A stretch of DNA of 64,000 nt from Lewinellaceae bacterium (lineage in GTDB: Bacteria > Bacteroidota > Bacteroidia > Chitinophagales > Saprospiraceae). Positions 60,248 to 64,000 of this stretch are shown here, piece after piece. The DNA lies in assembly GCA_016711435.1 (NCBI GenBank), contig JADJSY010000003.1, positions 1-64,000 on the forward strand, given 5' to 3'. The notes under the pieces are model-generated. The model did not search any database, was not told where the DNA came from, and was given only the letters and a program-made list of their open reading frames with translations. Position 1 is the stretch's first letter, and each line of letters opens with the position of its first letter. Made by a program: the position numbers and the translations under genes.

Positions 60248-61774
60248 ATGTCATCCGAATTCAAACAACCTTTGATCGAAGACACCGAGGACTACCGCGA
60301 TCATATTGCCACGGTCGATCAAGAGGGGAAACGTATCTGGCTCTATCCCAAGCAGCCAAAGGGACGTTTTTACAATGCCCGTACCTGGGTTAGTTTTATC
60401 TTCCTGGTCATTTTTCTGACAATGCCGTTTATCAAGGTAGATGGTGAGCAGTTTTTGCTATTCAATGTCTTGGAACGAAAATTTGTACTGTTCGGCCTGC
60501 TGTTTACGCCACAGGATTTTCACCTGTTTGTGTTAGCAATGCTGACTTTTTTAGTATTCATCATTTTGTTTACTGTCATATACGGGCGTTTGTTTTGCGG
60601 ATGGGTTTGCCCGCAAACGGTTTTTATGGAAATGTTTTTCCGCAAAATTGAATACTGGATTGAAGGTAGCGCCGGAGAACAGCGCAAACTGGACAATGCT
60701 CCCTGGACAGTTGAAAAAATACGAAAAAAAGGGCTTAAACACCTGGTATTTTTTAGTATTTCTGTTATTGTATCCAATTATTTCCTTGCCTATATCATCG
60801 GTATGGATCAGGTGCTGGCCATTATCCAGGAACCTGTAGGCCAAAACCTGAGCGGCTTTATGGCCATGCTTGTTTTTTCCGGCGTTTTTTACGGCGTTTT
60901 TGCCCGGCTCCGCGAGCAGGTATGTACGACGATTTGCCCTTATGGTCGTTTACAAAGTGTTTTGCTGGTAAAAGATTCCGTTGTGGTGGCTTATGATTTT
61001 GTACGTGGCGAACCGCGCGGCAAGTTGAAAAAAGGTGCTGCAAGCGCCGCTGCATTTGATAATCAGGGTATTCATACATCTTCATCAGGCAATCCTGCCG
61101 ATCAAATCATAGAAGCAGTAGGCAGCGCTTCTTCAGATGTAAGACGCCCGGCCCTGGCAAAAGGTGATTGTATCGACTGCAATCTATGTGTAGCCGTTTG
61201 TCCTACCGGTATCGATATCCGCAACGGCACGCAACTGGAATGTACAAACTGTACAGCCTGCATCGATGCTTGTGATGAAGTAATGGTAAAAGTTGATAAG
61301 CCGCTCGGCCTGATTCGGTATGATTCCATGACGGGCATTGAATCCGGTCATCGGAAGATATTTACCACCCGTGTGTTTGCATATACAGGCATGCTGGTGG
61401 CGTTGCTGGCTTTGGATATTTTTCTTTTGGCTAACCGGGGAATCGTTGAATCCATTATTCTGCGCTCACCCGGACAATTGTATCAACAGAAAGACGAGAA
61501 CCATCTGACGAACTTGTATACTTTTATCCTGATCAATAAATCAACCACTGACCTCCCTGTACATTTACAAATGGCAACACCCGGAGGGAACATTACCATT
61601 GTTGGGAAGGAGCAGTCTTTAATCCCGAAAGGAGGCAAGATAGAGGGTGCATTTTTTGTGGAAATGCCTGTTTATCAGTTACATGGTCGCAAAACCCCCA
61701 TTCACATTGATGTCATTTCCAACGGAAAGAAGATCGACGAAATAAATACCAATTTTATGGGGCCGGGTAAATAA
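60248..61774 (+). CDS. ccoG: cbb3 oxidase accessory protein CcoG (RdxA/FixG)
   Basis: 508 residues, intact. Membrane helices at about 45-65, 90-115, 165-185, 200-220 and 375-395. 'RLFCGWVCPQTVFMEM' and 'EQVCTTICPYGR' are the Cys-containing membrane motifs. Two ferredoxin-like 4Fe-4S sites are seen in 'CIDCNLCVAVCPTGIDIR' and 'CTNCTACIDACDEVM'. The C-terminal Ig-like domain is about 110 residues. CcoG reduces Cu(II) for insertion into cbb3 oxidase. Start: ATG 60248. Confidence 0.97.
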   Translation: MSSEFKQPLIEDTEDYRDHIATVDQEGKRIWLYPKQPKGRFYNARTWVSFIFLVIFLTMPFIKVDGEQFLLFNVLERKFVLFGLLFTPQDFHLFVLAMLTFLVFIILFTVIYGRLFCGWVCPQTVFMEMFFRKIEYWIEGSAGEQRKLDNAPWTVEKIRKKGLKHLVFFSISVIVSNYFLAYIIGMDQVLAIIQEPVGQNLSGFMAMLVFSGVFYGVFARLREQVCTTICPYGRLQSVLLVKDSVVVAYDFVRGEPRGKLKKGAASAAAFDNQGIHTSSSGNPADQIIEAVGSASSDVRRPALAKGDCIDCNLCVAVCPTGIDIRNGTQLECTNCTACIDACDEVMVKVDKPLGLIRYDSMTGIESGHRKIFTTRVFAYTGMLVALLALDIFLLANRGIVESIILRSPGQLYQQKDENHLTNLYTFILINKSTTDLPVHLQMATPGGNITIVGKEQSLIPKGGKIEGAFFVEMPVYQLHGRKTPIHIDVISNGKKIDEINTNFMGPGK

Positions 61775-61843
61775 GTACATACTTAAGATATGGGGTGTCA
61801 ATAAATACAATATCTTAACTCACTTTCAAAACACTCTCTGCGC

Positions 61844-62287
61844 ATGAAATTCAATTGGGGTACAGGTATAGCACTTGTTTATGCCACTTTCGCAATTCTT
61901 ATGGTCAGCATGGTCATCAGATCGCGCAGCCACGATCCGGGCTTGGTTCAGAAGGACTACTACAATCTTGATCTGAACTACCAGGCACGTATGGATGGCA
62001 AACAAAACACCGGCCAATTGGCCATACAGCCTGCCGTACGGTTTGACGTAGAAGGAAAGTCGGTTGAAGTGCGATTGCCGGCCAACATGACATCCGCTAT
62101 GGGCACTGCCCGCTGCTACCGTTCCGCTACAACAGGTGAAGATTTTACAAGCAAAATCGAACAAAGTAATACGCTGAGTATACCAGCCGACAAGATGACG
62201 CCCGGTCGCTGGCACATCGAACTGGACTGGGAGTCGGATGGGAAGACTTATTTTTATGAAACGACCTTTATTGTTACCAACGCCTGA
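61844..62287 (+). CDS. ccoH: FixH/CcoH family protein
   Basis: 147 residues. One N-terminal membrane helix (about 8-26) followed by 'SRSHDPGLVQKDYYNLDLNY', the family signature (KDYY), and an Ig-like periplasmic domain ('WHIELDWESDGKTYFYE'). CcoH interacts with the oxidase during assembly. It ends 3 bp before the TauE/SafE-like gene, so translation is probably coupled. Confidence 0.92.
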   Translation: MKFNWGTGIALVYATFAILMVSMVIRSRSHDPGLVQKDYYNLDLNYQARMDGKQNTGQLAIQPAVRFDVEGKSVEVRLPANMTSAMGTARCYRSATTGEDFTSKIEQSNTLSIPADKMTPGRWHIELDWESDGKTYFYETTFIVTNA

Positions 62288-62290
62288 TTG

Positions 62291-62983
62291 ATGAGCATGC
62301 TGACCCCGTTGTTGCTCGGACTTGCAGGCAGCCTGCACTGTGTAGGCATGTGCGGCCCCCTGATGCTGGCCATACCGCTGCCATCCTCGGAGCGCCGGGC
62401 CGTGTTCCTGCAAATGCTGGTGTACCATTCCGGTCGTATTCTGACGTATTCGGCATTGGGGTTGCTTTTCGGGTTGCTTGGCAAAGGCATGGCGATTGCG
62501 GGGTTTCAACAGGTCTTATCCCTTGCCGCCGGTTTTTTTATCATAGCAATGGCGTTCGTGGCATGGCGTTTTGAGCGCTTGGTCACGGCATTACCCGGTT
62601 TCGGCACATTTACGCGCTCCATACAACAACGGATGGGACGTTTGATTCATAATCATCCCGGTAGCGCCACTTTTTCATTGGGCCTGCTGAACGGTCTGCT
62701 GCCTTGCGGTATGGTTTATGCGGCTTTGGCCGGGGCTATTTCCACTACAAATAGTATGGAAGGAGGCATTTTTATGGCATTTTTCGGACTCGGCACATTA
62801 CCTCTTTTGTTAACCGCTACGGTGTTCGGACGTTCCTTCAGTCATGCGATCCGCACGAAAATAAGAATCGTGCAACCATTATTGCTTACCTTGGCTGGAT
62901 TGTTACTGATTCAGCGGGGGCTGCAATTGGATCTTTCTCTGTTTGAATCGGCCGTGCCCAAAGCCGGATATGAGTGCCATTAA
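62291..62983 (+). CDS. Sulfite-exporter TauE/SafE-like membrane protein of the cco cluster
   Basis: 230 residues from the ATG at 62291 (a TTG at 62288 is in frame). About six membrane helices. 'GLAGSLHCVGMCGPLML' is a Cys/His-rich first helix typical of the CcoH-linked DsbD/TauE-like subfamily, and a second conserved segment is 'LLNGLLPCGMVYAAL' with a Cys-Gly. Proteins at this position are thought to help copper or redox delivery to cbb3 oxidase. The last gene of the cluster. Confidence 0.85.
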   Translation: MSMLTPLLLGLAGSLHCVGMCGPLMLAIPLPSSERRAVFLQMLVYHSGRILTYSALGLLFGLLGKGMAIAGFQQVLSLAAGFFIIAMAFVAWRFERLVTALPGFGTFTRSIQQRMGRLIHNHPGSATFSLGLLNGLLPCGMVYAALAGAISTTNSMEGGIFMAFFGLGTLPLLLTATVFGRSFSHAIRTKIRIVQPLLLTLAGLLLIQRGLQLDLSLFESAVPKAGYECH

Positions 62984-63014
62984 AAAAAAAGCAGGTTTGC
63001 AAAATTAGTTAAAA

Positions 63015-63046
63015 CTAAATCTTTTGTAACTCATTGATTTACATTG
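63015..63046. promoter_or_regulatory. Palindrome-centred repeat upstream of the last gene
   Basis: GTAACTCATTGATTTAC (63026-63042) is an imperfect palindrome; its 32-nt context is the inverted near-copy of 39139-39170. It lies about 35-65 bp upstream of the ATG at 63080, a promoter-proximal position. Operator or dispersed repeat. Confidence 0.4.
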
Positions 63047-63079
63047 CTTTTTGCCCTTTGCTAGTTTTGCCTTTTACAT

Positions 63080-64000
63080 ATGCCTTCTCCACTAACACAT
63101 ATCGCTGAACATCCGGGTAAAAACGCGGATATTACGCTTTACCTCAAACGCGACGACCTGTTGCACCCTTCCATACAGGGAAATAAATGGCGCAAACTCG
63201 AACCGGTCATTCGTTTTTTGCAGCAGGGAAATTTCGACGGTATGTTGACGTTTGGCGGCCCTTTTTCCAACCACATTCACGCTGTGGCAGCAGCTGGAAA
63301 AGCATTCCACTTTCCCACCGTCGCTGTTATTCGCGGATTGTCTGCTGATATGTCAACTCCTACGATGGCTTATACGCATGCCTGTGGTATGCAGTTAATT
63401 CCGGTAACCAAAAAGGACTATGTCGCCGGAGCAGCAAGTACTGTTATTCAACAGATTTTAACGGAATATCCAAACTATTACCAGTTACCTGAAGGGGGCG
63501 CCACGAGGGAAGCCGTCGAAAGTTGTGCGGTTATTTCACAGGAAATCATGGCACAAACACCAGGCTTGGCCCCTGAAAAACGATTTATCGCCATTCCTGC
63601 AGGTACAGGCACAACCGCCGCAGGTGTGATCGGGGGACTGGGTGATGCCGGCACGGTATTGGTTTTTCCCGCCGCCCCGCATGGCTTGAGTGAGCACAGT
63701 ATCCAATCGAGGGTAGAAGAAGTTTTTAATGGCGTGACGCCACATTTTCAGATCAAAACCGAGTACATATTTGGTGAATTCGCGGCTTTTCACCCTGAAT
63801 TGATAGAATTTGTACGGGAATTCCAATCTCAGACCGGTATCCTGCTCGATCCGATTTATACAGCCAAAATGATGTGGGGTATTTTTGAATTATTGGAAAA
63901 TGGCCGCTTCCCCGAAGGCAGTGTCATCACAGCCGTACATACAGGCGGGCTACAGGGCTGGGATGGGTTCCGGCAACGGTTTGGAATTGATATCTATCAG
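63080..64000 (+). CDS. ACC deaminase / D-cysteine desulfhydrase-like PLP enzyme (partial, runs off the window)
   Basis: 307 residues visible from the ATG at 63080; no stop before the window end, so the gene is cut there, near its expected end. Tryptophan-synthase-beta-like fold type II PLP enzyme. The Schiff-base Lys lies in 'SIQGNKWRKLEP'. 'LTFGGPFSNHIHAVAAAG' is the substrate-side Ser-Asn-His motif, and 'IPAGTGTTAAGV' binds the PLP phosphate. Members deaminate 1-aminocyclopropane-1-carboxylate or release sulfide from D-cysteine; in bacteria without plant contact the latter is more likely. Probably monocistronic. Confidence 0.88.
   Translation, partial: MPSPLTHIAEHPGKNADITLYLKRDDLLHPSIQGNKWRKLEPVIRFLQQGNFDGMLTFGGPFSNHIHAVAAAGKAFHFPTVAVIRGLSADMSTPTMAYTHACGMQLIPVTKKDYVAGAASTVIQQILTEYPNYYQLPEGGATREAVESCAVISQEIMAQTPGLAPEKRFIAIPAGTGTTAAGVIGGLGDAGTVLVFPAAPHGLSEHSIQSRVEEVFNGVTPHFQIKTEYIFGEFAAFHPELIEFVREFQSQTGILLDPIYTAKMMWGIFELLENGRFPEGSVITAVHTGGLQGWDGFRQRFGIDIYQ

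Overview
The window reads as a chromosomal segment of a Bacteroidota bacterium, most likely of the Saprospiria (Saprospiraceae-like). Evidence: secreted proteins end in type IX secretion (T9SS) sorting domains; a TamB-like gene is followed by a lipoprotein TamA/BamA-like barrel; cbb3 oxidase subunits CcoN and CcoO are fused; sensors are of the 7TM-DISM and TPR-LytS types; starts lack Shine-Dalgarno sequences. No rRNA, tRNA or CRISPR array was found.

Layout. 0-5.4 kb: recQ, a pirin, secreted proteins and a LuxE-like acyl-protein synthetase. 5.5-14 kb: envelope block with tamB (broken by a frameshift and an in-frame stop), the tamL-type barrel and a small barrel protein. 14.2-17.3 kb: a Tat-exported Gfo/Idh/MocA oxidoreductase and small secreted proteins. 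17.5-22.2 kb: a run of five genes (SnoaL/DUF4440-like, Crp-like, serine hydrolase, beta-barrel, hydrolase-TPR), each carrying several frameshifts. 22.3-26.7 kb: an intact unknown gene overlapping a 7TM-DISM histidine kinase, then a NarL-type regulator. 27-33.6 kb: two large T9SS cargo proteins. 33.8-34.9 kb: an array of GC-rich REP-like palindromes beside an IS200-type Y1 transposase. 35-46 kb: metabolism and membrane genes (gcvP, a mevalonate-kinase-like GHMP kinase, a DppC-type permease, a GT39 glycosyltransferase, rhaM, maeB, a THUMP-like methyltransferase). 47-55 kb: a LytTR regulator that has lost its receiver, a T9SS propeller and a TPR histidine kinase in one transcription unit, then lipoproteins and another T9SS protein. 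55-63 kb: an L,D-transpeptidase and the cbb3 cluster ccoS-ccoNO-ccoQ-ccoP-ccoG-ccoH-TauE/SafE. The right edge holds a partial ACC-deaminase/D-cysteine-desulfhydrase-like gene.

Two features cut across the annotation. First, about ten intergenic regions carry long inverted repeats whose arms are short tandem words, usually 7 nt (GTTTATG, GTTATTC, GTGTTTG, GGTTGAT types). The words differ between sites but the hairpin architecture is the same. One stem is 48/48 perfect, one site has three concentric inverted repeats, and they lie between convergent, co-directional and divergent genes alike. I regard this as the best candidate for an undescribed element family. Second, many genes carry single-base frameshifts. 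Most isolated ones sit in homopolymers and look like long-read consensus errors, whereas the dense damage at 17.5-22.2 kb, the receiver deletion and the truncated methyltransferase could be genuine decay.
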